A stretch of 64,000 nt of DNA from Paenibacillus sp. JJ-223 (GCF_927798175.1 NZ_CAKMMP010000005.1:124001-188000), one strand, 5' to 3'; positions 8,126-17,460 are shown, counted from the stretch's first letter. Program-made: numbers and translations. The notes: a model not told the origin generated them from the sequence alone.

Positions 8126-9547
8126 TTGAGCAAAGCCATTTTGATGTCTGATAACAGTCTGAAACTGTATGAGCAAGTCGTGCATTATCTTGTTGTTCGC
8201 ATCGAAGCGGGTGAATGGGCCGAACATGAAAAGATGCCTTCCGTACGCAGCTTGTCCGAACAGCTCGGCGTTCACCGGCTGACCGTGTTCAAAGCCTATC
8301 AGGAGCTAAAGGAGCGCGGACATGTATATGTCAAAGACAAAGCGGGTTATTTCGTCAGCCCGGCCGATCCCGCTCCGGTGACCGACCAGGCGGATGACCC
8401 TGCCGTTTCGGCGTGGCTGCATTGGGATTCGCTCGCGCGGGTACAGTCGCTTGAAGCAGACTTCCAGTTTTCCAAATCGCTGATCGATCCGGCCCTTCTC
8501 CCCAATCTTTACTGGGGAGAGCTGATGCGGGAGCTGCTGGACCAATACCCGCGGCTGCTCGGAACCTACTCGACCATTCAGGGCGATCTGGAGCTGCGAA
8601 GCGCGCTGGCCACCCATTTGACGGCAAAGGAACGATTCTATGTCTCGGCGGATGAAGTGCTGATTGCGACAGGCGCGCAGCAAGCCATCGACCTGATTGC
8701 GCGCAGCCTCATCCGGCCCGGCGACCGCGTCATGGTGGAACGGCCGACCTACGGCCCCGCCATGGAAATTTTTCGCAAGCAAGGGGCGCGACTGGTTTTT
8801 GCGGACATGCATGACGAGGGTTATGACCTGGAACAGATCGAACGGCTGATGCGCCAAGAGAAACCCCGGCTGCTCTACCTGACGCCGACGTTCCAGAATC
8901 CGACGGGATTGAACATCGGAGCCGAGCAGCGCAAACAGCTGCCGGAATTGGCAGAACAGTACGGCTGTTTCCTGTTGGAGGACGACAGCACCTACGACAT
9001 CTATTTCGGCGAAAAACCGCCGCCGCCCATTTTCACCTACGATACGACCGGACATACGCTGTACATTCGCAGCTACAGCAAATATGTCGTACCGGGCCTG
9101 CGCATCGCGGCCATCATGTGCCGGCCGCGCTTCATGCCCGGGCTGCTGGCCATCAAAACGCTGGCGGATAACGGCTCCCCGCTGCTCAACCAGAAGCTGT
9201 TTCTCCGCTATTTCCAATCGCCGCGCATGCACCAGCATCTCTCCAAGCTGCGGACCGCGATCCAGATGCGCATGGAAGTGATGGAGCAATGCCTGCTGGA
9301 AACGGATTGGGTCTGGACCAAACCGGAAGGCGGGCTTAATATTTGGGCAGAGCTGCCGGAAGGCATCGATACGGGCCGTTTGCTGCACCGATGCATGGAG
9401 CATTCGGTGGCATTCGTGCCAGGCACGGTGTTCGACCCTTCTGACGCAAGCGCAAGCCGCAAGCTGCGGCTCTCCTTCTCCTACGCGCACGAACAGCAAA
9501 TACGCGAAGGCATGGGTCGGCTCATCGAGCTTGCCCGGAAAGCATGA
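8126..9547 (+). CDS. MocR-type GntR/aminotransferase regulator
   Basis: About 473 residues. An N-terminal GntR winged helix (YEQVVHYLVVRIEAGEW, then MPSVRSLSEQLGVHRLTVFK) is fused to a fold-type I aminotransferase domain, with PLP lysine in YIRSYSKYVVPGLRIA. MocR proteins use PLP or its adducts as effectors and often control a neighbouring transporter or PLP enzyme. The chosen start is TTG 8126, 11 nt after AAAGGAG; ATG 8144 is the alternative. The divergent EamA gene is the obvious candidate target. Confidence 0.85.
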   Translation: MSKAILMSDNSLKLYEQVVHYLVVRIEAGEWAEHEKMPSVRSLSEQLGVHRLTVFKAYQELKERGHVYVKDKAGYFVSPADPAPVTDQADDPAVSAWLHWDSLARVQSLEADFQFSKSLIDPALLPNLYWGELMRELLDQYPRLLGTYSTIQGDLELRSALATHLTAKERFYVSADEVLIATGAQQAIDLIARSLIRPGDRVMVERPTYGPAMEIFRKQGARLVFADMHDEGYDLEQIERLMRQEKPRLLYLTPTFQNPTGLNIGAEQRKQLPELAEQYGCFLLEDDSTYDIYFGEKPPPPIFTYDTTGHTLYIRSYSKYVVPGLRIAAIMCRPRFMPGLLAIKTLADNGSPLLNQKLFLRYFQSPRMHQHLSKLRTAIQMRMEVMEQCLLETDWVWTKPEGGLNIWAELPEGIDTGRLLHRCMEHSVAFVPGTVFDPSDASASRKLRLSFSYAHEQQIREGMGRLIELARKA

Positions 9548-9576
9548 AACGTCCTGCTTGCGCTGCACGATAAACG

Positions 9577-9618
9577 AATAACCCGAATGGTCCGGTTATC
9601 GCGACCCCTCGGGTTATT
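9577..9618. terminator. shared hairpin between convergent genes
   Basis: AATAACCCGA / TCGGGTTATT, 10-bp perfect stem between the MocR gene and the convergent clpP. The following T content is poor on both strands, so termination would be moderate. Confidence 0.5.
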
Positions 9619-9647
9619 GTTATGGTTGAAGCGTCTCCGTTCCTTGA

Positions 9648-10229
9648 TCAGGTTCCGGAAATCACCTTGTCAATCAATCCATACTCCACCGCTTCCGCCG
9701 AAGTCAGGAAGTAGTCCCGGTCCGAATCCTTCTCGATGCGATCCAGCGGCTGGCCCGTGCGATCTGCCAGCAGTTGGTTCAAACGCTGGCGGTGCTGGAT
9801 GATCCGGTTCGCATGAATCAGCATATCCGACGCCTGGCCCCGCGTGCCGCCATGCGGCTGGTGGATCATGATCTCGCTGTTCGGCAAAGCCATCCGTTTG
9901 CCTTTGGTGCCTCCGACGAGCAATATCGTGCCAAAGCTGGCCGCCATGCCTGTGCAGATCGTGGAAATATCGGGTTTCACAAACTGCATCGTATCATAAA
10001 TCGAGAACCCGGCTGTAACCGAGCCTCCCGGACTGTTGATGTACATTTGGATATCTTTGTCGGGATCCTCTGCGGTCAGAAACAACAGCTGTGCCACGAT
10101 GGCATTCGCCATCTGGTCCTCGATTTCCCCGGACACCATAATAATGCGATCTTTCAACAATCGGGAGTAAATATCATAGCTCCGCTCTCCGCGGGCTGTC
10201 TGCTCCACTACGTATGGTACTACGTTCAT
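9648..10229 (-). CDS. clpP: ClpP-family serine protease (paralogue)
   Basis: A 193-residue ATP-dependent Clp protease proteolytic subunit. The triad falls at the usual places: Ser98 in GMAASFG, His123 in MIHQPHGG, Asp172 in DSDRDYF. The usual GMAASMGAFLL becomes [11 protein letters not shown] and the C-terminus is short, so this is probably a second ClpP rather than the main housekeeping one. It starts 18 nt after the stop of a sigma-factor gene, with GAGGAGG between, so the two form an operon. A ClpX or ClpC ATPase would be supplied from elsewhere. Confidence 0.9.
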   Translation of the reverse strand: MNVVPYVVEQTARGERSYDIYSRLLKDRIIMVSGEIEDQMANAIVAQLLFLTAEDPDKDIQMYINSPGGSVTAGFSIYDTMQFVKPDISTICTGMAASFGTILLVGGTKGKRMALPNSEIMIHQPHGGTRGQASDMLIHANRIIQHRQRLNQLLADRTGQPLDRIEKDSDRDYFLTSAEAVEYGLIDKVISGT

Positions 10230-10247
10230 GCTTGTCGCCTCCTCGGT

Positions 10248-11177
10248 TTATGCAACCATGCAGACGGCCAAGCCTGCCCCAAACATGCGCGGAACATCCT
10301 GGCCATGCAGCACGGGCTGCATCGTTTGAGACGGCAGAGCCTGCAAAATCGTGCCGGCGACGGCCATCGGGTCATCGCTCCGGTTCAGGCACAGATCGAT
10401 TAGCGCCACGGCATCGCCGGTGCGGAACGCCCTCAAATAGCTGCGCAGCTGCTCTGCGCCTTGCTCATCTTCCCGCAATCCATAATCCGGGCCGGTCGAC
10501 GGATCGTCGGAACCCGAATCATGCAGCCTCTGCCTGATCTTTGCAAGCGCGGCTCGAGCCCGGCTCAGGGCGGCTTTGACCGCCCCCTCCGTCGTATCCA
10601 GCAAATCCGCTGTCTCTGCCGCCGTATATCCCAACAGATCCCTTAACATATAAATGACCCTTTGCCATGGCGGCAGCCCGTTGACCAGCAGACGGACCGC
10701 CAGCTCCAGGTCTTCAAATCGTTCTTCGTGCTCCGTGTCCGCAAGCAGCGGTTTCAGGCTGTCCAGCTTCCGTGACAAGCGTGCACGCTTGCGAAGCTGG
10801 TCAATCCACGTATTACGCGCCGTGCGGACCAGATAGGCCTCCCAGTTCATTTCCGGGTTCGTACTCTGCTGCCCGGCATATGTGGAGGACCATGCTTTAA
10901 GACACGTTTCCTGCACCAGATCTTCCGTCTCCCAGACGGACCCCGTCAGCGTCATGCAATAGGCATACAGTGAACCAAGCGTTTCGGTCAGACTTGCCGC
11001 TGGCGCTTGGTTTATGCCTGTCTCCTGCTGCGCATTCCTGGTCGAAATTCCCGGATCGCCAGAAAATGCAGACATTGTGATCGGTTTGGTGCCATAGTTC
11101 ATAATTCGGTTGGCATTTCGCTTTTGTTCATCAAGTGGTCTGTTGATTCTGCAATCGACGGACTTCACAAAGGCCAT
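10248..11177 (-). CDS. sigma-70 family (ECF-like) RNA polymerase sigma factor
   Basis: About 309 residues. Region 2 is SLYAYCMTLTGSVWETEDLV with VQETCLKAW after it; region 4 is LPPWQRVIYMLRDLLGYTAA with ETADLLDTTEGAVKAALSRA. These are the two domains of extracytoplasmic-function sigma factors. Beyond region 4 about 80 further residues (LRSYLRAFRTGDAVALIDL) resemble the C-terminal extension of some ECF groups, which can replace an anti-sigma factor. The start at ATG 11177 has AAAGGGGGG upstream. No anti-sigma gene is visible; the partner gene is the ClpP paralogue. Confidence 0.82.
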   Translation of the reverse strand: MAFVKSVDCRINRPLDEQKRNANRIMNYGTKPITMSAFSGDPGISTRNAQQETGINQAPAASLTETLGSLYAYCMTLTGSVWETEDLVQETCLKAWSSTYAGQQSTNPEMNWEAYLVRTARNTWIDQLRKRARLSRKLDSLKPLLADTEHEERFEDLELAVRLLVNGLPPWQRVIYMLRDLLGYTAAETADLLDTTEGAVKAALSRARAALAKIRQRLHDSGSDDPSTGPDYGLREDEQGAEQLRSYLRAFRTGDAVALIDLCLNRSDDPMAVAGTILQALPSQTMQPVLHGQDVPRMFGAGLAVCMVA

Positions 11178-11268
11178 GTAAGGGGCCCCCCTTTGTTGGT
11201 TCCTGATTGGTCTTACATCTTGTAAACGAACAGCGGTCCGCAAAGGATACGCAGATTAGCGATTTTTT

Positions 11269-12072
11269 TCAAAAAGGTTCCGTTTCCTTATCCAACGTTA
11301 TGGTCATTCCTGCGCGAGCCAGCGTAATACCGCCAGGCAAGCCGTAATCTTTCCTTAGATCCACATCATGGGACATGTGGGTGAAATATGCATGCCTAGG
11401 CTTCACCTCGTCAAGCAGCTCTTGCGCTTCGCGCATGTCGTACACCGAGCGTGTGGAGAATTCCGCCTGCTCATGCACAAAGCTCGTTCCAAGCACCAGC
11501 ACGTCCAGATCGTGCAGCAGTTCCTTTTCGTTCGGCTTCAAATCGATGGCATCGGAGCAATAGGCCCAGCGGTATCCTTCCCGTTCCAATCGATATGCAT
11601 AAGAATATCCGTTTTTGCCGTGGCACACTTTCCAGGAGGAAATCTTCCATCCACCCAGCTCAATGCCCTCATCCGTTTCCAGAAAGTCCATATGCCTGGA
11701 CAGCCACGGAAATTGACCTTGAATGACCGCAATAACCTCGCGCGGTGCATACAACCGTCCTTTAACCCCAAGCCAGCGGCATGCATCGGCCCATTCCGGC
11801 AAACCTCCGATATGATCAAAATGCGCATGGGTGATCAGCAGCGTATGCACCATTCGGAGACCCAGCCCTTCCATCTGGGACCGCCAGTCCGGTCCGCAAT
11901 CGATCAGGATCCTTCTTTCATCATCTGTACCGTGAAGCAGCACGGAAGATCGCCTGCGCCGGTTGACGCCTGTGCTCCGGGCTTCCATGCAAATCTCGCA
12001 CTCACAATATACGCGCGGAACGCCCATCGCATCACCTGTGCCTACAAATGTCAGCCGATTCATCCAACTCAT
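11269..12072 (-). CDS. MBL-fold metallo-hydrolase (PhnP/RNase Z-like)
   Basis: A 267-residue metallo-beta-lactamase-fold protein. The metal motif THAHFDHIGG (about residue 80) is followed by further metal ligands in the CHGKNGYSYAY and FTHMSHDVD segments. FVGTGDAMGVPRVYC at the N-terminus with CECEIC is typical of PhnP-like phosphodiesterases. These hydrolyse cyclic or simple phosphodiesters; the actual substrate is unknown. The gene appears to be a single transcription unit. Confidence 0.82.
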   Translation of the reverse strand: MSWMNRLTFVGTGDAMGVPRVYCECEICMEARSTGVNRRRRSSVLLHGTDDERRILIDCGPDWRSQMEGLGLRMVHTLLITHAHFDHIGGLPEWADACRWLGVKGRLYAPREVIAVIQGQFPWLSRHMDFLETDEGIELGGWKISSWKVCHGKNGYSYAYRLEREGYRWAYCSDAIDLKPNEKELLHDLDVLVLGTSFVHEQAEFSTRSVYDMREAQELLDEVKPRHAYFTHMSHDVDLRKDYGLPGGITLARAGMTITLDKETEPF

Positions 12073-12137
12073 TCGTATTCCCCCTCGTCACGTCCATCTT
12101 AACTACTGTTGATTATATGTCATCCTCGCTTTTTTGC

Positions 12138-12184
12138 AAAAAAAGACCACCCTGATGCGGTACCGCTTCCGCATCGGGATGATC
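12138..12184 (-). terminator. terminator of 148-residue protein gene
   Basis: On the minus strand ATCCCGATGCGG pairs with CCGCATCAGGGTGG and is followed by seven T. It isolates the gene at 12240-12686 from the MBL gene downstream. Confidence 0.8.
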
Positions 12185-12239
12185 CTCTGACTCTTCGCGA
12201 ATAACCTTGCTATGTATTGCTGCTTGCCGTTACCTGAGA

Positions 12240-12686
12240 CTATGCCAAGGCGCGCAGTTTCAGCGTAAGCTCCTTTCCTGCGGGCACGTCCACGGATTCC
12301 GCGACGATCCAATTGCTTGCCAATCGCCGTGCCAGTATTTCGGCTTGTTCCGGCTTCAGGCGCAAACCGGTCACGATGCCTTCTCCTACGGTGAAGTCTT
12401 GATCGGCCTTCAAACCAAAGGCTTTCTCCAGCCAAATGCCGAGTCCACCACGAGTATTAAAGGTCATTCGGTACCCGTCCTTCACGGCTTCTTCCAGACG
12501 CTCGCCATGCTCTGCAGCATAGGACAGAAACTCGTCGTACACGTAATAATCGTCAGCCACTGTATCAAAGCCGGACGCGTTCTGCGTCCGAATCGCCTCC
12601 AGTATGGCCGCATCCGACATGCCGTTGATGCGTGCATGCTCCACGCGGATCGCCGTGCTTTGTGATAATTTGACTTCAGTATTCAT
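12240..12686 (-). CDS. conserved hypothetical protein
   Basis: A 148-residue soluble protein that I do not recognise. It has no signal peptide or membrane segment, is acidic, and looks like a compact alpha/beta fold (DDYYVYDEFLSYAAEHGE; DGYRMTFNTRGGLGIWLEKA). The start ATG 12686 has GGAAGG 10 nt upstream. It has its own terminator and no operon partner, so context gives no clue to its role. Confidence 0.6.
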   Translation of the reverse strand: MNTEVKLSQSTAIRVEHARINGMSDAAILEAIRTQNASGFDTVADDYYVYDEFLSYAAEHGERLEEAVKDGYRMTFNTRGGLGIWLEKAFGLKADQDFTVGEGIVTGLRLKPEQAEILARRLASNWIVAESVDVPAGKELTLKLRALA

Positions 12687-12790
12687 TCCATTCACACCTT
12701 CCTGTAATAACGCTATGTTCATCGTCCCGATTCATTATAGCCTGTTCGTTCCGTCAGGTACAAAAAATGCCCCGACCGCAGCCAAACGAC

Positions 12791-12815
12791 AAAACCTCCA
12801 GCGAGGGGCTGGAGG
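12791..12815 (-). terminator. terminator of sulfate transport operon
   Basis: Minus-strand CCTCCAGC / GCTGGAGG with a 5-nt loop, then TTTTGTCG, about 35 nt after the stop of the binding-protein gene. Confidence 0.8.
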
Positions 12816-12850
12816 CTCCATGATGATCCGGTATGATCCGACTGCCGCTT

Positions 12851-13918
12851 CTATAGGCCTGCCAGCACCTGGTACCATACGCCGCGTTTGGAATACAGCG
12901 TATTCCGAACCTCATCCCATCCGCCAAGGTAGTCGATGTCGAACAAACCTTCGGGAATCGGAAATTCGGATGCCGTCTCCGCAAAAACGTCAGGGTCGAC
13001 CGCACGAAAACCGTGCTTGGCGAAAATGCGCTGCGCTTCTGGTGTACGCAGATAGGCCACAAAAGCTTCCGCCAACTCGCGTTTTCCGTTTTTGTCCGCG
13101 TATTTGTCCACGACGACCGCCGGATTTTCGATCAGGATCGTATCTTTCGGCACCACGATATCATACTTTACTCCTTTGGCAATCCGGGCGAGCAGCTCAT
13201 TCTCGTATGTTACGATGACGTCACCCACGCCGTATTCGAAGGCTGCCATCGACGACCGGCCGCTCTTGTCCAGCGATTCCACATTTCGATGTACCTTCTC
13301 CAGAAACGCCTTCGCGGCCGCCGGGTCTTTCTTGCCTTCCTGCTCCTCCGACTGTTTCAATCCAGCGCCGTAAATGGCATTGATGTCCCACTGGGCTCCG
13401 CCTGACGTTTTGGGGTTAGGATACAGCACCTTGACGCCGGGTTTCGTCAAATCTTCAAAGTCCTGAATGCCGAGCGGATTTCCTTCGCGCGTGCCCAACA
13501 CCACGATGGAACGCGTGATCATGCCGTTGTAAGGTGACTGCTTCCATTCAGGCTGCACCAGATCCGCTTTGACCAGCTTGTCAACATCGCCTTCCATGGC
13601 CAAAAGCGCAACATCCGCCTCGAATCCGCCCACGATGGCTCTCGCCTGTGTGCCCGAAGCCTCGTAGGATTCCTGGAAATGAACGGTTTTGCCCGTCTTG
13701 GCCTTCCATTCCTCCTGAAACTTCGGCAGCAATTCCGCCATGGCATCTTTGACGACGCTGTATGCCCCAATGACCAGCGTATCCGATTTCGCTTCTGCGG
13801 AGGAGCCATCCGCTGCTTCGCCTGTTTCCTGCCGGTTGCTGCAACCTGCCAGCGCGCAGACCAACAACAATAACAATGCGGCATATACCAGAGCGATGCT
13901 TTTTTTCCTGGTCTGCAT
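12851..13918 (-). CDS. sulfate ABC transporter substrate-binding lipoprotein
   Basis: A 355-residue lipoprotein. The signal peptide ends in a lipobox, ALAGC, near residue 25, so it should be anchored to the outer face of the membrane. The mature part starts with LVIGAYSVVKDAMAELLPKF and contains QESYEASGTQARAI and NPKTSGGAQWDINAIYG, all typical of the sulfate/thiosulfate binding family (CysP/Sbp). It is the last gene of cysT-cysW-cysA-binding protein, an unusual order since the binding protein is often first. Sulfate versus thiosulfate cannot be decided from sequence. Confidence 0.88.
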   Translation of the reverse strand: MQTRKKSIALVYAALLLLLVCALAGCSNRQETGEAADGSSAEAKSDTLVIGAYSVVKDAMAELLPKFQEEWKAKTGKTVHFQESYEASGTQARAIVGGFEADVALLAMEGDVDKLVKADLVQPEWKQSPYNGMITRSIVVLGTREGNPLGIQDFEDLTKPGVKVLYPNPKTSGGAQWDINAIYGAGLKQSEEQEGKKDPAAAKAFLEKVHRNVESLDKSGRSSMAAFEYGVGDVIVTYENELLARIAKGVKYDIVVPKDTILIENPAVVVDKYADKNGKRELAEAFVAYLRTPEAQRIFAKHGFRAVDPDVFAETASEFPIPEGLFDIDYLGGWDEVRNTLYSKRGVWYQVLAGL

Positions 13919-14011
13919 GTACAGTCCCTCTTTTCAAAATTCAGCTTAGTTGACTGCTCGCAATCACATATGATTGTCGATCGGTTACTTGAACCGAGCA
14001 ATCATTCATCC

Positions 14012-15076
14012 CTAAATCATGACCGGCATCGGATCTTCCTTGAGCGCATTTTCCACAACCCAGCTGTCCGAATCGTTGAACAGATAGGCCCGATGCACCA
14101 GCACCCGGATCTCCTGCCCGATCTCCAGCGTTGTTTTCTCCAACGAGCGGTACGTAATGAGCTTGTGGCCTCGCACTTCCACTTCAACCATCCATTCGCT
14201 GCCACGGAAATGAAGATGCTTTACGGTACCTTTTTCCGTTGCCGACAGCATCGTGAATTCGTTCTCGAGACCGATCTCGATATATTCCGGACGAATCAGT
14301 GCCCGGGTAGCTTCTCCTTGCGCCGCTCGTTCAAAACCTTTAAGCTCGGCAGCATTCTCCACCACGGTCGATTCGCCGATAAACGTAGCCACAAAAGGGG
14401 TCTGCGGGTTTTTGTAAATGTCCCACGGCGTGCCCTTCTGCTCGACCCGTCCCTGACTGATGATCATGATCTCGTCCGCCACCTCAATGGCCTCATCCTG
14501 GTCATGGGTAACAAAGATGGACGTAATGCCTACGCGCTCGATCAGCTCTCTCAGCCAAGAGCGCAGCTCCTGGCGGATCTTGGCATCGATGGCGGCGAAC
14601 GGCTCATCCAGCAGAAGCAGCTGCGGCTCCGGCGCCAACGCTCTCGCAAACGCCACGCGCTGGCGTTGTCCGCCGGACAGCTGGTGCGGATAACGCTGCT
14701 CGAACCCTTTGAGTCCGGTCAGCTCGACCAGTTCCATGACCCGATCGCGAATTTGCGCTTTGGGCGTCTTTTTGACCTTGAGCCCGAAAGCGATGTTATC
14801 GAATACGGTCATATGCTTGAATAACGCGTAATTCTGGAATACGAATCCGATGCCGCGCTCCTGTGGAGGCAAATGATTCACCACGTTTCCGTGAAAACGG
14901 ATCTCTCCGGAGTCCGGGCTTTCGAGGCCGGCCAGCATGCGCAAAATCGACGTTTTGCCTCCGCCGCTCGGACCGAGCAGGCCGATCAAGTGACCTTTGG
15001 CAATATCGAACGAGACATCCTTGACCGCATGAAACTGACCGAAATGTTTGTTCAGATTCCGAACCTCAACATGCAT
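14012..15076 (-). CDS. cysA: sulfate ABC transporter ATP-binding protein CysA
   Basis: A 354-residue ABC ATPase. Walker A is GPSGGGKTS (about residues 35-43), the signature is LSGGQRQRVAFARALA, and Walker B is LLLLDEPFAAID. A C-terminal regulatory beta domain (TOBE-like) follows from about residue 240. It energises uptake of sulfate through the CysT/CysW pore. It begins 1 nt after the cysW stop and precedes the binding-protein gene by about 90 nt. Confidence 0.92.
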   Translation of the reverse strand: MHVEVRNLNKHFGQFHAVKDVSFDIAKGHLIGLLGPSGGGKTSILRMLAGLESPDSGEIRFHGNVVNHLPPQERGIGFVFQNYALFKHMTVFDNIAFGLKVKKTPKAQIRDRVMELVELTGLKGFEQRYPHQLSGGQRQRVAFARALAPEPQLLLLDEPFAAIDAKIRQELRSWLRELIERVGITSIFVTHDQDEAIEVADEIMIISQGRVEQKGTPWDIYKNPQTPFVATFIGESTVVENAAELKGFERAAQGEATRALIRPEYIEIGLENEFTMLSATEKGTVKHLHFRGSEWMVEVEVRGHKLITYRSLEKTTLEIGQEIRVLVHRAYLFNDSDSWVVENALKEDPMPVMI

Positions 15077-15077
15077 C

Positions 15078-15875
15078 TCAATGCACTTCCTTTCGCTTCT
15101 TGGCCCATTCCATGATGAGCAGTAGTAATGCGGAAAACGTTACGAGAACCAATGCCACCCCGTTGGCGGCCGAAACGTTGAAGTTTTCGACGTCCTGATA
15201 GACAAGCGTTGTTGCGGTTTGCGTTTTGTTCATGATATTGCCGGATACGACAAGCACGGCCCCGAACTCGCCGAGAGAACGGGCCACGGTCAACACCAGC
15301 CCATAAATGACGGCCCAGCGGATCGAAGGCCAGGTCACGCTCCAAAAGGTTCGCCAGCTGTATGCCCCCAGGGTAGATGCAGCCTCTTCCTGTTGAGAAC
15401 CCAATTCCTGCAGCACAGGCATCACCTCGCGGATCATGAGCGGAAACGTGACGAACAGCGTCGCAATGACCATTCCGGGGAAAGCGTAGACCACGTTGAA
15501 ACCGATCCCCTCAAAAAAACCGCCCATGATGCTGTTCGGTCCGAGCAGCAATACAATCATCAATCCGCCGATGACAGGCGATACGGCATATGGCAGGTCC
15601 ACGATGCTGTTCAGCAAACCTTTGATCCGATCGCTGAGCCATCCTGCACGAACCAGATAGATCGCCATCATGATGCCGAACAACGTGTTCAGCAGCGTGA
15701 CAACGAGCACGACCAGCCCTGTCATCATTAGCGCATGCAGCGCTTCAGGCCGCAGCAGCCCATCCAGCAATCCTCCGAAACCATCTTCGAATGCACCGAT
15801 GATAATCCGTCCAAGCGGAATAATCAGCAAAATAATGAATACCAGAAAGGTAAGTCCGATCAACAGTCTTCTCAT
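15078..15875 (-). CDS. cysW: sulfate ABC transporter permease CysW
   Basis: A 265-residue membrane permease with about six helices and the EAA-type loop that contacts the ATPase (EAASTLGAYSWRTFWSVTWP). SLGEFGAVLVVSGNIMNKTQ near the C-terminus is characteristic of the sulfate permease pair. It overlaps the cysT stop by 4 nt, so the two permease subunits are probably made in equal amounts. Confidence 0.92.
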   Translation of the reverse strand: MRRLLIGLTFLVFIILLIIPLGRIIIGAFEDGFGGLLDGLLRPEALHALMMTGLVVLVVTLLNTLFGIMMAIYLVRAGWLSDRIKGLLNSIVDLPYAVSPVIGGLMIVLLLGPNSIMGGFFEGIGFNVVYAFPGMVIATLFVTFPLMIREVMPVLQELGSQQEEAASTLGAYSWRTFWSVTWPSIRWAVIYGLVLTVARSLGEFGAVLVVSGNIMNKTQTATTLVYQDVENFNVSAANGVALVLVTFSALLLLIMEWAKKRKEVH

Positions 15876-16687
15876 CTTCTTCTCCCCCGCATCTGCACCA
15901 GATTGATCAGCCAGAGGATCAGAAAAGACAGTGTTAATAGCAGCACCGAGACAGCTGCCGCTCCGGTCGGATTATCGCTCTCGATTTCCCCGTAAATAAA
16001 TACGGAGGCGGTCAGCGTTCTGCCCGGGATGTTTCCCGCCACGAGTACGACGGCCCCGAATTCGGCAAGGGCTCTGGAGAAAGCGAGCATGCCTCCGCTA
16101 ATCATGCCCGGCAGCATCGATGGCAGAATCACCTGCATAAAGGTACGGGCCTTGGATGCTCCCATCGTATAGGACGCTTCTTCTTCAGAAGGATCGATTT
16201 CCTCCAGCAAAGGCTGGACCGCACGGATGACAAAAGGAAAGGTCACAAACGTCATCGCGATGACGATGGCCGGCTGATGAAATACGATTTGGAACCCGAG
16301 CGATTCGGCCAACTTGCCGATGGCGCTTACCGGACCGAGCAGCAGCATGATCATTAATCCGCCCACCGCCGTCGGGAGTGCAAAAGGCAGGTCCACCAGA
16401 CTGTTAAGCAGCGATCTGCCCCAGAAACGGTAACGCGTGAGCACCCAGGCAACCATCGTGCCGATAACCACGTTGATCAGCGTAGCAATCACCGCCAGCC
16501 GTATAGTCAACAGCACGGCTTTCCAGGCAATCGGGTCCATCACGCTTTCCGCAAAATTGGCCCATCCCTCAGAGAATGAGTTCACGTAGACGCCAATGAT
16601 CGGAAGCACGATCAACACTATGAAATACAACAATACGGTACTGCGGAATCCCCAAGTCCATCCTTTATGACGAAGAACGGTATTCAT
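15872..16687 (-). CDS. cysT: sulfate ABC transporter permease CysT
   Basis: A 271-residue permease, the partner of CysW and first gene of the sulfate operon. EAA-loop residues EEASYTMGASKARTFMQVIL and the block RALAEFGAVVLVAGNIPGRT identify the family. ATG 16687 was chosen because GGGAGGG lies 9 nt upstream; the reading frame is open back to 16747 without a better site. Confidence 0.91.
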   Translation of the reverse strand: MNTVLRHKGWTWGFRSTVLLYFIVLIVLPIIGVYVNSFSEGWANFAESVMDPIAWKAVLLTIRLAVIATLINVVIGTMVAWVLTRYRFWGRSLLNSLVDLPFALPTAVGGLMIMLLLGPVSAIGKLAESLGFQIVFHQPAIVIAMTFVTFPFVIRAVQPLLEEIDPSEEEASYTMGASKARTFMQVILPSMLPGMISGGMLAFSRALAEFGAVVLVAGNIPGRTLTASVFIYGEIESDNPTGAAAVSVLLLTLSFLILWLINLVQMRGRRR

Positions 16688-16998
16688 TACTGCATTCCCT
16701 CCCAGCCTCCGGCTTACTCCGGTCGGCGCTCTTTCCGCTGAATACAACGATTTCCCTTAGTTGGTTTTTATTCCTTTAATATTATTCCCATTAGTCTACT
16801 TGGTTTTGACTTATCTGATACTTTACCAGTTTACAGTACAGGTCGTCAATGCTTTTTCGAGAAGAATTGCTGGGGTTCAGCGGTTTGTTTCAACGCTCTG
16901 GATTAAGGTACAATTTGAGTATGTAATAAAGATGATCTGTCTTATAAGCAAAACCATTTCAAATCGTGGATATGTAAATGAAAAGGAGTGTCACCACC
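16688..16998. other. divergent intergenic region cysT / yjbQ
   Basis: About 310 nt. On the minus strand, upstream of cysT, GGAATAATATTAAAGGAATA repeats GGAATA twice and could be a binding site for a sulfur regulator such as CymR; I cannot confirm that. No SAM riboswitch or T-box was recognised. On the plus strand TTGTTT (16885-16890), 18 bp, TACAAT (16909-16914) is a plausible promoter for the yjbQ-like gene. Confidence 0.4.
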
Positions 16999-17400
16999 AT
17001 GCTGCAAACGATGAATCTGTCCACAACAAGACGGGACGAAATGAAGGATATTACGCACGAGGTTGAGCAGGTTGTCCGCAGAAGCGGCGTGCAGAACGGC
17101 ACCGTGCTCGTCTACTGCCCGCACACGACGGCAGGCATTGCCATCAACGAAAATGCGGATCCTGACGTAAAACACGACGTGCTGCTGCGCCTGGATGAAG
17201 TCTACCCTTGGGAGCATCCGCAATACCTGCATGCTGAAGGAAACACCGCTTCCCATCTTAAATCCATAACGACCGGACCTTCACAAACGATCATCATTCA
17301 TGAAGGGCGGTTGCTGCTGGGTCGCTGGCAAGGCATTTACTTTTGCGAATTCGACGGACCTCGTTCCAGGGAATATTTCATCAAAATCATGGAGGGCTGA
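16999..17400 (+). CDS. YjbQ/UPF0047 family protein
   Basis: A 133-residue compact protein of the UPF0047/YjbQ family, some members of which have a weak thiamin-phosphate synthase activity. Conserved blocks are CPHTTAGIAINENADPDV (metal- or phosphate-site His and Asn), HAEGNTASHLK and LGRWQGIYFCEFDGPR. True physiological role is unknown. ATG 16999 was preferred to 16978 because AAAGGAGTG lies 8 nt upstream of it. It is followed at once by a terminator. Confidence 0.88.
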   Translation: MLQTMNLSTTRRDEMKDITHEVEQVVRRSGVQNGTVLVYCPHTTAGIAINENADPDVKHDVLLRLDEVYPWEHPQYLHAEGNTASHLKSITTGPSQTIIIHEGRLLLGRWQGIYFCEFDGPRSREYFIKIMEG

Positions 17401-17411
17401 ACAAACACGAA

Positions 17412-17460
17412 CAGGCGGTCCGCCCTCATTCGGGCCATAAACCGCCTGCTCTTTTCTTTT
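17412..17460 (+). terminator. terminator after yjbQ-like gene
   Basis: CAGGCGGT / ACCGCCTG stem with a structured 21-nt loop, then CTCTTTTCTTTT. Confidence 0.75.

Noticed and set aside
8306..9568. 420-codon minus-strand frame opposite the MocR gene
   Set aside because: Antisense shadow; no start signal and no recognisable motif.
16688..16998. SAM riboswitch or T-box before the sulfate operon
   Set aside because: Looked for the conserved cores of both and did not find them.
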